Positions 32,632 through 39,956 of a stretch of DNA of 64,000 nt are shown one piece after another; positions within the stretch are counted from its first letter, which is position 1; each line of letters starts with the position of its first letter. Below the pieces are notes generated by a model. That model had not been told where the DNA came from and did not search any database. It worked only from the letters and a program-made list of their open reading frames with translations. The DNA is from Thermohalobaculum sp039822785 (GTDB lineage: Bacteria; Pseudomonadota; Alphaproteobacteria; Rhodobacterales; Rhodobacteraceae): positions 186,001-250,000 of the forward strand of contig JBCBMO010000004.1 of assembly GCA_039822785.1 (NCBI GenBank). Reading direction: 5' to 3'. The translations under genes were made by a program, and so were the position numbers.

Positions 32632-34119
32632 TCAGGCAGCCGCCTCGGCGGTCTTCCAGGGCGCATCGAACATCCCCCAGACGGGGTTGTTGATGGCCAG
32701 GTCCATGTCGCGCGCGAAGATCGCGAAGCCGTCATAGCCGTGGTAGGGGCCGGAGTAGTCCCAGCTGTGCATCTGACGGAACGGGATGCCCATCTTCTGC
32801 ACCGGGTACTTCTCCTTGATGCCCGAGCCCACGAGGTCCGGCCGGATCTTCTCGATGAACTTCTCCAGCTCATAGCCCGAGACGTCATCGTAGATGAGCG
32901 TGCCTTCCTTCACGTAGTGGCCGGTGCGCTTGTAGTCGTCGCCATGGCCGAACTCGTAGCCCGTGCCCGCGATGACCATCCCGAGGTCCTCGTAGGCGGT
33001 GACCACGTGGCGCGGCCGCAGGCCGCCGACGTAGAGCATGACCGACTTGCCCTCGAGGCGGGGGCGGTACTTGGCGATCACGTCGTCCACCAGCGGCTGG
33101 TACTTGGCGATGACCTTCTCGGCGTTTTCCTGGATCGTCTCGTCGAACTGCTTGGCGATAGCCCGCAGCGACGCGGCGATCTGGGAGGGGCCGAAGAAGT
33201 TGTACTCGAGCCAGCCGACCCCGTACTTCTCTTCCATGTAGCGGCAGATGTAGTTCATCGACCGGTAGCAGTGGATGAGGTTGAGCTTGGCTTTGGGCGC
33301 GCGCTCGATCTCGGCCAGGGTGGCATCGCCCGACCAGTTGCCGACGACGTTGAGGCCCATCTCCTCAAGCAGGATGCGCGAGGCCCAGGCGTCGCCGCCG
33401 ATGTTGTAGTCGCCGATGACGTTGACGTCGTAGGGACCGGGCTCATAGCCCGCGCCGGCGCCCTCGCCCTTCTCGAACACCCAGTCACGCACCGCGTCAT
33501 TGGCGATGTGGTGGCCGAGGGACTGTGACACGCCGCGGAAACCCTCGCAGCGCACCGGGACCATGGTCTTCTCGTGCTCCTTGTTCTTCTCCTTGGCGAC
33601 CGCTTCGATATCGTCGCCGATGAGACCGATGGGGCACTCGGACTGGATCGTCACGCCGTTGTTCAGCGGGAACAGCTCTTCGATCTCGTCGATCGTCTTG
33701 GCGAGTTTCTTGTCGCCGCCGAAGACGATGTCCTTTTCCTGGAAGTCGGTGGTGAACTGCATCGTCACGAAGCTGTCCACACCGGTCTTGCCGATGTAGT
33801 AGTTGCGCCGCTGGGACCAGGAATACTGGCCGCAGCCGACCGGGCCGTGGCTGATGTGGACCATGTCCTTGACCGGACCCCAGACCACGCCTTTCGAGCC
33901 GGCGTAAGCACAGCCGCGGATCGTCATCACACCGGGGACGGATTTCACGTTGGACTTCACCGTGTCGCACTTGGATGCGATCTCGGTCTCGGCGGGCTCA
34001 CCGGCGCCGGCGACGCCAAGGTGCTTGGCGCGCTTCTTCTTCGCCTTCGCCGGATAGGCCTCGAGAACCTCTTCAATGAGCTTCTCGTAGTCGGCGGGCT
34101 TTTGGTCATCGAGTGCCAT
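32632..34119 (-). CDS. nifD: Nitrogenase MoFe protein alpha subunit NifD
   Basis: NifD holds FeMo-co and half the P-cluster. The 495-residue product has P-cluster cysteines at about 70 (IRGCAYAG), 96 (GPVGCGQYS) and 162 (SECPIGLIGDD), and the FeMo-co ligands Cys284 (LIHCYRSMNY) and His451 (RQMHSWDYSG). It is the molybdenum type, not VnfD/AnfD, judged by length and by the accompanying nifENV genes. The start is the ATG at 34119, after AAAGGAG. Confidence 0.98.
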   Translation of the reverse strand: MALDDQKPADYEKLIEEVLEAYPAKAKKKRAKHLGVAGAGEPAETEIASKCDTVKSNVKSVPGVMTIRGCAYAGSKGVVWGPVKDMVHISHGPVGCGQYSWSQRRNYYIGKTGVDSFVTMQFTTDFQEKDIVFGGDKKLAKTIDEIEELFPLNNGVTIQSECPIGLIGDDIEAVAKEKNKEHEKTMVPVRCEGFRGVSQSLGHHIANDAVRDWVFEKGEGAGAGYEPGPYDVNVIGDYNIGGDAWASRILLEEMGLNVVGNWSGDATLAEIERAPKAKLNLIHCYRSMNYICRYMEEKYGVGWLEYNFFGPSQIAASLRAIAKQFDETIQENAEKVIAKYQPLVDDVIAKYRPRLEGKSVMLYVGGLRPRHVVTAYEDLGMVIAGTGYEFGHGDDYKRTGHYVKEGTLIYDDVSGYELEKFIEKIRPDLVGSGIKEKYPVQKMGIPFRQMHSWDYSGPYHGYDGFAIFARDMDLAINNPVWGMFDAPWKTAEAAA

Positions 34120-34146
34120 CGAAGGGCTCCTTTCGCTAGCGGAAAG

Positions 34147-34169
34147 GGGGCCGGCCGCGCGCCGGCCCC
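34147..34169 (-). repeat. Nine-base perfect hairpin between nifH and nifD
   Basis: GGGGCCGGC and GCCGGCCCC pair around a CGCGC loop, starting eight bases after the nifH stop codon. Such hairpins after nifH are known to stabilise a short nifH message, giving more Fe protein than MoFe protein. No U-tract follows. Confidence 0.72.
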
Positions 34170-34177
34170 GATGGGGC

Positions 34178-35062
34178 TTAGGCCGTCTGCGCTTCCGAGG
34201 CGGCAATGGCGGCGAGACGCTCTTCCTCGCTCTGCATGATGCCGAACTCCATCAGCATCTCCTCGAGCTCATCCATCGTCACCGGGGTCGGGATGACGCC
34301 CTGGCCCGAGTTGGCGTGGATCTTGTTCGCCAGCTGGCGGTACTCGTCGGCCTGCTTGCTGTCCGGCGCGTACTGCAGCACCGTCTGGCGGCGCAGCTCG
34401 GCGTGCTGCACGATGTTGTCGCGCGGCACGAAGTGGATGAGCTTCGAGCCCAGCTTCGCGGCCATGGCCTCGGCCAGCTCCAGCTCCTTGTCGGTCTGGC
34501 GCTCGTTGCAGATCAGGCCGCCCAGACGCACACCGCCCGAGTTGGCGTACTTGAGGATGCCCTTGGAGATGTTGTTGGCGGCATAGAGCGCCATCATCTC
34601 GCCGGACATGACGATGTAGATCTCCTGGGCCTTGTTCTCGCGGATCGGCATGGCGAAGCCGCCGCAGACCACGTCGCCAAGCACGTCGTAGGAGACGTAG
34701 TCGACATCGTCATAGGCACCGTTCTCCTCGAGGAAGTTGATCGAGGTGATGACGCCGCGGCCGGCGCAGCCGACGCCGGGCTCCGGGCCACCGGACTCGA
34801 CGCATTTGATGTCCTTGAAGCCGACCTTGAGGACGTCCTCGAGCTCGAGATCCTCGACCGAGCCCATCTCGGCGGCCAGGTGCAGCACGGTGTCCTGGGC
34901 CTTGGAGTTCAGGATCAGACGGGTCGAGTCGGCCTTGGGGTCGCAGCCGACGATCAGGATCTTCTGACCCAGCTCGACGAGGGCGGCGAGGGTATTCTGG
35001 GAGGTGGTCGACTTGCCGATACCCCCCTTGCCGTAGAAGGCGATCTGACGAAGGTCGCTCAT
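34178..35062 (-). CDS. nifH: Nitrogenase iron protein NifH
   Basis: NifH is the ATP-dependent electron donor to NifDK and is also needed for FeMo-co synthesis. The 294-residue product has the P-loop GKGGIGKSTTSQN, switch region DPKADSTRLI, cluster cysteines at about 99 (GVGCAGRG) and 133 (DVVCGGFAMP), and Arg102. That arginine is the ADP-ribosylation target in species with DraT; draT is not in this window. The start is the ATG at 35062. The leader is about 60 bases long from the predicted transcription start. Confidence 0.98.
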   Translation of the reverse strand: MSDLRQIAFYGKGGIGKSTTSQNTLAALVELGQKILIVGCDPKADSTRLILNSKAQDTVLHLAAEMGSVEDLELEDVLKVGFKDIKCVESGGPEPGVGCAGRGVITSINFLEENGAYDDVDYVSYDVLGDVVCGGFAMPIRENKAQEIYIVMSGEMMALYAANNISKGILKYANSGGVRLGGLICNERQTDKELELAEAMAAKLGSKLIHFVPRDNIVQHAELRRQTVLQYAPDSKQADEYRQLANKIHANSGQGVIPTPVTMDELEEMLMEFGIMQSEEERLAAIAASEAQTA

Positions 35063-35132
35063 GTTCCATTCCTTTGCAGGTCGTACAATGCCGTTGAGAG
35101 AGGCGTCTCTGCCGGTCTCCACCCCCTCCTAT

Positions 35133-35147
35133 GCAGGCGGCGTGCCA
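35133..35147 (-). promoter_or_regulatory. Sigma-54 promoter (-24/-12) of nifHDK
   Basis: The minus strand reads TGGCACGCCGCCTGC, with correct GG-N10-GC spacing and an AT after it. It lies 70 bp before the nifH start codon. An AT-rich stretch (35166-35190) between it and the activator site may act as a bend. The gap 35063-35487 holds this promoter, the activator site and the SIR2-like gene's terminator, and no gene. Confidence 0.92.
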
Positions 35148-35226
35148 CCGCGGATTAGCCGGAGAAAATCGTTATAAAACAAATATGTACGGCATTTCCG
35201 GCGTCGCTTTCGACCGCTCGGTGAGA

Positions 35227-35242
35227 TGTGTCGAAGGCGACA
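35227..35242. promoter_or_regulatory. NifA upstream activator site of nifH (TGT-N10-ACA)
   Basis: TGT-GTCGAAGGCG-ACA is a perfect NifA consensus site, 80 bp upstream of the -24 box, the usual distance. Confidence 0.82.
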
Positions 35243-35421
35243 ATTCCCCGACAATCCGTGGCGGGTTCGCGCGCCTGGCCGCCGGCACCTTGGCCCTCCT
35301 GGCCGTGCGCTCCCGCGGGGCAGGGGGCGAAGAGTGCGCGGATGAAACGGCACTGTTCGGCGAGGATTCACCTCGATCGCTTAGGCTTGTTACCGGGCGG
35401 GCGGGCACGCTCGGCTCGCCG

Positions 35422-35449
35422 AAAAAAAGGCCGGCGCTGAGCGCCGGCC
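35422..35449 (-). terminator. Rho-independent terminator after the SIR2-like gene
   Basis: GGCCGGCGC and GCGCCGGCC form a nine-base stem with a TGA loop, followed on the minus strand by seven U residues. This is the clearest intrinsic terminator in the window and closes the nifB-to-SIR2 operon 40 bp after its last stop codon. Confidence 0.92.
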
Positions 35450-35487
35450 TGGAGGGGGTCGCGGATGCGACAGGGAAGCTCGGAAGT

Positions 35488-36324
35488 CTAGACAGGCTCG
35501 GCCATCAGGGCGGCGGCCTCGGCAAGCGGCATGTCGATGCGGGTGATACCCACCTGGTCCAGGAACCGCTGCTCCATGCGGGTCAGCGGCCCCTCGATCA
35601 CCGCGACATGGCCACCACCGGAACGCTTGGCGATTTGGCGCGCGAAGAGCCGCAGCATCTGGTCGTCGAAGCGACAGCCGAGGAACAGGAAGCCCCGGCC
35701 GGTGCGCCGGCGCTGCACCTCCGCGGGGATCGGGCTCTGAATGTCGATCTCCGTCAGGACCTCGACATAGTCGCTGTCGGACATCAGGAAGCTCGATCCC
35801 TTCCGCGCCATCCCATGCGGCTTGTAGACCAGCGTCTCCCAGGCCGGATCCGCGCCCTCTGGCCGCTCAGTGCCGTCGGGCTGATAGGCGCGGGTCCAGA
35901 TCTCGATCCACTCGCCGTTGCGGCTGACGCCCTGCACCCAGCCCCAGTTGCCGCCGACGGTGCCGGCGCCCATGGCGCCGATCAGCCCGTCGTCGTACCA
36001 GGCGTCCACGATCATCGGCGGGCGCATGGCGGCCAGCCAGGCGTGTACCGGGTTGCCGGTCACACCCTCGGCGAAGGCACGGGTGACGATGTCATTCAGC
36101 GTGGCCCGGAACTTCCGGCTCTCCACGAACTGGGCGACCGACCACAGGTTGCCGGCGGCGCGCCGCGGGGCCCGCACCTCCGCCTCGATCAGCGCGCAGA
36201 GGGCGCCTGGCGTCGCGGGCACCGTGGCCGGCGGCAATGCCGCGACCTCCGGCCCGATGTAGGGAACCATACGGCCCGCGGCGACATTGGCGAAGCACTC
36301 GGACAAGAGCTCAGAGGGGGTCAT
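35488..36324 (-). CDS. SIR2-like protein of the nif cluster
   Basis: The 278-residue product resembles the SIR2-like (SIR2_2) fold. Near the N-terminus it has GRMVPYIGPEVAALPP at the place of the nucleotide-binding VPFxGAGxS loop. Near the C-terminus it has GRGFLFLGCRFDDQMLRLFARQI, the FLGxxxxDxxxR strand of the group. The GAG-type loop is replaced by GPE and the serine is lost, so NAD cleavage is doubtful. I chose the ATG at 36324 after GGGGAGGTGTGAG. It begins two bases after nifT and is the last gene of the nifB operon. The role in nitrogen fixation is unknown to me. Confidence 0.72.
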   Translation of the reverse strand: MTPSELLSECFANVAAGRMVPYIGPEVAALPPATVPATPGALCALIEAEVRAPRRAAGNLWSVAQFVESRKFRATLNDIVTRAFAEGVTGNPVHAWLAAMRPPMIVDAWYDDGLIGAMGAGTVGGNWGWVQGVSRNGEWIEIWTRAYQPDGTERPEGADPAWETLVYKPHGMARKGSSFLMSDSDYVEVLTEIDIQSPIPAEVQRRRTGRGFLFLGCRFDDQMLRLFARQIAKRSGGGHVAVIEGPLTRMEQRFLDQVGITRIDMPLAEAAALMAEPV

Positions 36325-36325
36325 C

Positions 36326-36538
36326 TCACACCTCCCCGGCGATTTTGCGCGCATCGACGGTGCAGGGCATCGAGGGGGCCGGGTCCAGCGCCGGCATCTG
36401 CAGCACCCAGCCGTTGGCGAGCTTTGCCCATCCGCCCCAGAGGGTCGGATGCTCGGTCTCGACGATCATCTCCTCGAGATCCTTCTTGGGCACGTAAGCC
36501 TCGAGACCCTTGGCGGTCTCGCGGATCATGACCTTCAT
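36326..36538 (-). CDS. nifT: NifT/FixU protein
   Basis: The 70-residue product matches NifT, a small beta-rich protein of unknown role usually found near nifK or nifZ. It shows MKVMIRETAKGLEAYVPKKD, the central HPTLWGGWAKLANGW and a C-terminal VDARKIAGEV. It overlaps nifZ by four bases. It is not directly behind nifK, as in many diazotrophs, but lies in the nifB operon. Confidence 0.92.
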   Translation of the reverse strand: MKVMIRETAKGLEAYVPKKDLEEMIVETEHPTLWGGWAKLANGWVLQMPALDPAPSMPCTVDARKIAGEV

Positions 36539-36846
36539 GACACGCTCTCCTCGGTATCGGTGGGTTGGGGGGCCGGCGCGGGCGCCTCGGCGGGCGTGAG
36601 CTCGCGCTTGCGCATGCCGACGATGCTGTCGCGCTCCACGAAGTCGACGGCGTAGATGTAGAACTGCTGCAGAAAGACCCCGATGTCGCGGACGTAGCCT
36701 ACATCGCCCTTCTTCACGACGATCTCGCCGATCTCCTTGCCGAACATCGTGCCGTCGTTCTTGATGTTCTTCTTCGAGATCACCTTGTCGCCGGGCATAT
36801 AGGCGGGCGGGCCGTGGACCTCGATCTCGCGGTCATCGGTCGACAT
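36535..36846 (-). CDS. nifZ: NifZ, MoFe protein maturation factor
   Basis: NifZ helps form the second P-cluster of the MoFe protein. The 103-residue product has the family core in MPGDKVISKKNIKNDGTMFG, then EIGEIVVKKGDVGYVRDIGVF and FYIYAVDFVE. The last 25 residues are Pro/Ala-rich and probably unstructured. The start ATG at 36846 overlaps the LRV protein gene by 14 bases. Confidence 0.93.
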   Translation of the reverse strand: MSTDDREIEVHGPPAYMPGDKVISKKNIKNDGTMFGKEIGEIVVKKGDVGYVRDIGVFLQQFYIYAVDFVERDSIVGMRKRELTPAEAPAPAPQPTDTEESVS

Positions 36847-37657
36847 GGGCGGTCTCCTCTTCCACAGCACTGGGGCGCGTCTCGGCGCTATGCGCGGGGC
36901 AGCCCCCGATTTCCTTGAGCGAGGCGAGCCGCCCGGCGGCGGTTTCGCGGATGAGCGGATCGGGATCCTCAAGCAATTGGCGGGCGAGGGCCGCGTCGGC
37001 CCGCTCGGCGATGCAGTGGCGCACGCGCAGGTCCCGGTCCGCCGCCCAGCGGGCGAGGGAGGAGGGGCCGAAACGTTGCGCCGCCTCCCGCCGCACCAGC
37101 GGGTCGGGATCGTCGGTGAAGTGGATGAGCCAGGCATTGGGGATCCGCCGCGCCACGACCCGGCGCACCGCGGGGTCCTCGTCATGCACGGCGTTGGGCA
37201 AGAGCCCGGGATCGGCCCGCCGCGCGGCGACCTGGCGGACATAGGGCTGCGGGTCCACGAGCAGGGGCGCCAGCTCCTCTCCCGGCAGCCGGTGGGCGAC
37301 AGCGAGGCGGACGTTCTGGTCCTCGTCCTCGATCATACGGCGCACATGCGCGAGCGGCAGGCGCAGCACCGCGATCGCCCGCACCCCGGCATCGGGGTCG
37401 GACAGGAGCGCGGGCAGGCGGAACAGCGTCGCCTGGCGCGCCGCATTGGCCCGGACCTCGAAGTACGGGTGGTCCAGGCATTGATCTGGCAGATCGGGGT
37501 TCACCAGAAAGAACCGTTCGATCCGCTTGGCGTATCGATCCTCGGCACAGGCCCAGCGCTGGCCGCACTGACCCGCCGCCAGGCGCTCGGCCCAGCGGCA
37601 GGCGGCGCAATCGAGCGCGCCGCCCTGCCAGTCGACAGGCTCCGGGCCACCGGGCAT
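36833..37657 (-). CDS. 4Fe-4S leucine-rich-variant (LRV) repeat protein
   Basis: This 274-residue protein has an N-terminal cysteine cluster (LDCAACRWAERLAAGQCGQRWACAE, broken by helices), expected to bind a 4Fe-4S cluster. About eight helical LRV repeats of roughly 24 residues follow, with recurring D-x-D-x-x-VR patterns such as DPDPLVRREAAQRFG and DPQPYVRQVAARR. This is the layout of the Azotobacter LRV protein, also in a nifB neighbourhood, whose job is not settled. I start at the ATG at 37657, four bases after the fdxN stop codon. An earlier ATG at 37723 would overlap fdxN. Confidence 0.88.
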   Translation of the reverse strand: MPGGPEPVDWQGGALDCAACRWAERLAAGQCGQRWACAEDRYAKRIERFFLVNPDLPDQCLDHPYFEVRANAARQATLFRLPALLSDPDAGVRAIAVLRLPLAHVRRMIEDEDQNVRLAVAHRLPGEELAPLLVDPQPYVRQVAARRADPGLLPNAVHDEDPAVRRVVARRIPNAWLIHFTDDPDPLVRREAAQRFGPSSLARWAADRDLRVRHCIAERADAALARQLLEDPDPLIRETAAGRLASLKEIGGCPAHSAETRPSAVEEETAHVDR

Positions 37658-37661
37658 CCGC

Positions 37662-37856
37662 TCAGGCCGGCACGCAGGTGTCGGGGACCGGGCAGACCTC
37701 GGCGCATTGCGGGACGTCCGCATGCCCCTCGCACTCGGTGCAGAGGGCGGGATCGATGATGTAGGTGCCCTTCTTGAACTTGATGGCCACGTTGGGGCAC
37801 TCGAATTCGCAGGCGCCGCAGACGGTGCATTGGGAGGCGACGATCTTCAAAGCCAT
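37662..37856 (-). CDS. fdxN: Nif ferredoxin FdxN, 2[4Fe-4S]
   Basis: The 64-residue bacterial-type ferredoxin has two cluster motifs, CTVCGACEFECPN and CTECEGHADVPQCAEVCPVP. The second is expanded, as in FdxN proteins. Directly after nifB, it is expected to serve NifB's radical-SAM chemistry or electron supply to nitrogenase. The start ATG at 37856 follows AGGAGAG, 28 bases after nifB. Confidence 0.94.
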   Translation of the reverse strand: MALKIVASQCTVCGACEFECPNVAIKFKKGTYIIDPALCTECEGHADVPQCAEVCPVPDTCVPA

Positions 37857-37884
37857 GGGGTCTCTCCTGTGGCTGTGGGGTTGA

Positions 37885-39378
37885 TCAGGCAGTGAGGGCA
37901 GGTTCGGCCGCGGCCAGTCCGCGCTTTTCGCGGAAGACGGCCGAGACCGCGGTCTCGATGTATTCGTGGGCATAGGCGTCGATAGCCTCGATGCCGGCGG
38001 CTTCCAGGTCCTCGCGCGGGCAGTCGCCGATGCGCGAACACAGGATCACCGGTATGCCCTCGAGCGTCCGGATGACCTCGGCCAGGCGGTCCTCCTCGCC
38101 GTAGCCGCCGACGCAGTAGTTGTCGGCGCGGCGGTGGGTGACGAAGCGGACGCCTGTCGCATCGACCTCGTAGACCTGGAACTCCTTGGCGTGGCCGAAG
38201 TGCTGGTTGATGCGCCCGCCGCCCTTGGTGCAGACGGCCACCAGCATCGGGGCGGCTTCCGCCTCGGCGGCGACCTCCGCGGTCTCGGCCAGCGCCTCGG
38301 CGGCGGCCTCGCGCCGGTCGGCACGCTCGCCCTTGACCCATTCGCGATAGGTCTCGCGCTTGCTCGGGTCGTAGGTGACCTCATCGGGCACCAGGTCCAT
38401 GGTGAACTCCTGGCCCCGGTCCTCGCCGAGCAGGCCCACCGCATCGGCGCGGCACTGGCGGCAGTGGCGCATCAGGTTGGCCCCGCCGGCGCAGGCGTCC
38501 TGCAGCTTCTTGAGCTCGGCCGCGTTCGGGCCGCGCTGGCCGTTGAGGCCGAAGACCGTGCCATGCTCGGGCGCGGAGATCAGCGGCATGATGTTGTGCA
38601 GGAAGGCGCCGCGGGCTTTGACCGCCTTGTTCACCTCAAGCAGGTGCTCGTCGTTGATCCCCGGGATCATGACGGAGTTCACCTTGACGAGGATCCCCTT
38701 CTCATGAAGGCGCTCCAGGCTCTCCATCTGGCGCTCGTGCAGGATCTGGGAGGCCTCGAGCCCCGTGCGCCGCTTCTTCTGCCAGAAGATCCAGGGATAG
38801 ATCGCCTCGCCCACGTGCGGATCCATCATGTTAATGGTCAGTGTGACGTGGTCGATGTTCATGTCGACGAGCTCGTCCACATGCTCCGGCAGGGCGAGGC
38901 CGTTGGTGGAGAGGCAGAGCTTGATGTCCGGCAGCTGTTTCTGGACCAGGGAGAAGGTCTCCTTGGTCTTGCGCCAGTCGTAGGCGCTGTCGCCGGGGCC
39001 GGCGATGCCGAGGACAGAGAGCTGCGGCACCTCGTTGGCAACCGCGATCACCTTGCGCGCCGCATCCTCCGGCGCCAGGCGTTCGGAGACGACGCCGGGG
39101 CGGCTTTCGTTGGCGCAGTCGTACTTGCGGTTGCAGTAGTTGCACTGGATGTTGCAGGCGGGTGCGACGGCCACGTGCATGCGGGCGAAGTAGTGGTGCG
39201 CCTCCTCGGAGTAGCAGGGGTGGTCCTTCACCTTGGCCCAGGTTGCCGGGTCCATGTCGGCCGGGCCGTCGGAGGAGCCGCAGGCGCTGCTTTCGCACCC
39301 TGAGCTCTCCATCGCCTTGGCCAGCGTGTCGCGTGAGCCGACCTGAAGCGTGTCGAGCGAGATGACGGTATCGGCCAT
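37885..39378 (-). CDS. nifB: FeMo-co precursor synthase NifB (radical SAM)
   Basis: NifB makes the carbide-containing 8Fe core of FeMo-co. The 497-residue product has an N-terminal HPCYSEEAHHYFARMH helix, the radical-SAM motif CNIQCNYCNRKYDC, and a SAM-binding GIAGPGDSAYDW. A cysteine motif (RHCRQCRADAVG) follows. The C-terminal NifX-like domain (RINQHFGHAKEFQVYEV) is the long two-domain form. A cysteine-rich N-terminal segment (GCESSACGSS) precedes the core. It is the first gene of its own sigma-54 operon. Confidence 0.98.
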   Translation of the reverse strand: MADTVISLDTLQVGSRDTLAKAMESSGCESSACGSSDGPADMDPATWAKVKDHPCYSEEAHHYFARMHVAVAPACNIQCNYCNRKYDCANESRPGVVSERLAPEDAARKVIAVANEVPQLSVLGIAGPGDSAYDWRKTKETFSLVQKQLPDIKLCLSTNGLALPEHVDELVDMNIDHVTLTINMMDPHVGEAIYPWIFWQKKRRTGLEASQILHERQMESLERLHEKGILVKVNSVMIPGINDEHLLEVNKAVKARGAFLHNIMPLISAPEHGTVFGLNGQRGPNAAELKKLQDACAGGANLMRHCRQCRADAVGLLGEDRGQEFTMDLVPDEVTYDPSKRETYREWVKGERADRREAAAEALAETAEVAAEAEAAPMLVAVCTKGGGRINQHFGHAKEFQVYEVDATGVRFVTHRRADNYCVGGYGEEDRLAEVIRTLEGIPVILCSRIGDCPREDLEAAGIEAIDAYAHEYIETAVSAVFREKRGLAAAEPALTA

Positions 39379-39436
39379 GGGTATGCTCCTTGCTGGATCG
39401 GGTCCGATCGCGGTGGATCGGTGTTGACCCTACTAT

Positions 39437-39451
39437 GCAGAAGCCGTGCCA
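39437..39451 (-). promoter_or_regulatory. Sigma-54 promoter (-24/-12) of nifB
   Basis: The minus strand reads TGGCACGGCTTCTGC, with GG-N10-GC spacing, 58 bp before the nifB start. The whole 578-bp gap 39379-39956 holds this promoter, one activator site and a tandem repeat, with no convincing gene. Confidence 0.92.
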
Positions 39452-39513
39452 CGCGCTTTATGACTGAATTCATTGGGAAAAATAGAGAGTGTTCGGCGGC
39501 AGGATCGACACTG

Positions 39514-39529
39514 TGTCGGGTGTCCGACA
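39514..39529. promoter_or_regulatory. NifA upstream activator site of nifB (TGT-N10-ACA)
   Basis: TGT-CGGGTGTCCG-ACA is a perfect consensus site 63 bp upstream of the -24 box. Confidence 0.82.
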
Positions 39530-39748
39530 TCGGTCGCATGGCTCTGTCGGTGCTGGTCGGGTGTCGCTGCCTCTGTCGGTTGGGCAGATCACCGCCGCCG
39601 CATGACGGCCTTGGGCGCATGCTGTGGTGCAGTCGTCCCGGTCAGGGCTCGGGCCCCCCGCCCACCCTGCGTTCAGCATCGCTCATCGCGTTCAACGAAA
39701 CCTTGCCGCGTCGATCGCGATGGAGGACCGGTCTCAAGCCCGAACCGA

Positions 39749-39865
39749 GAGCGAACGAGGGGCGGACCCAAGAGCGAACGCGGGGCGGACCCGAGAGCGA
39801 ACGCGGGGCGGACCCAGGAGCGAACGCTGGAGCGAACCCAGGAGCGAGCGTGGGAGTGGACCCAG
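39749..39865 (+). repeat. Tandem repeat, 23-24 bp x 5, between nifA and nifB
   Basis: The unit GAGCGAACGCGGGGCGGACC plus three more bases repeats three times at exactly 23 bp (39749, 39772, 39795). It then repeats twice at 24 bp with more mismatches (39818, 39842), and fades into a partial sixth copy. The period is not a multiple of three and no reading frame is preserved, so it is non-coding. It lies 92 bp beyond the nifA stop and about 220 bp upstream of the nifB activator site. Confidence 0.92.
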
Positions 39866-39956
39866 GCGCGAACGCCGCAGCTGATCGCAGAGCGCGGAGC
39901 GGGACCCAAAGCGCAGCAGGCGGTCCTGACGCAACCTGCCGGAGCCCACGCGGGGC

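Noticed and set aside
39749..39865. CRISPR array
   Set aside because: Units are directly adjacent with no spacers, there are no cas genes nearby, and the units drift in length.
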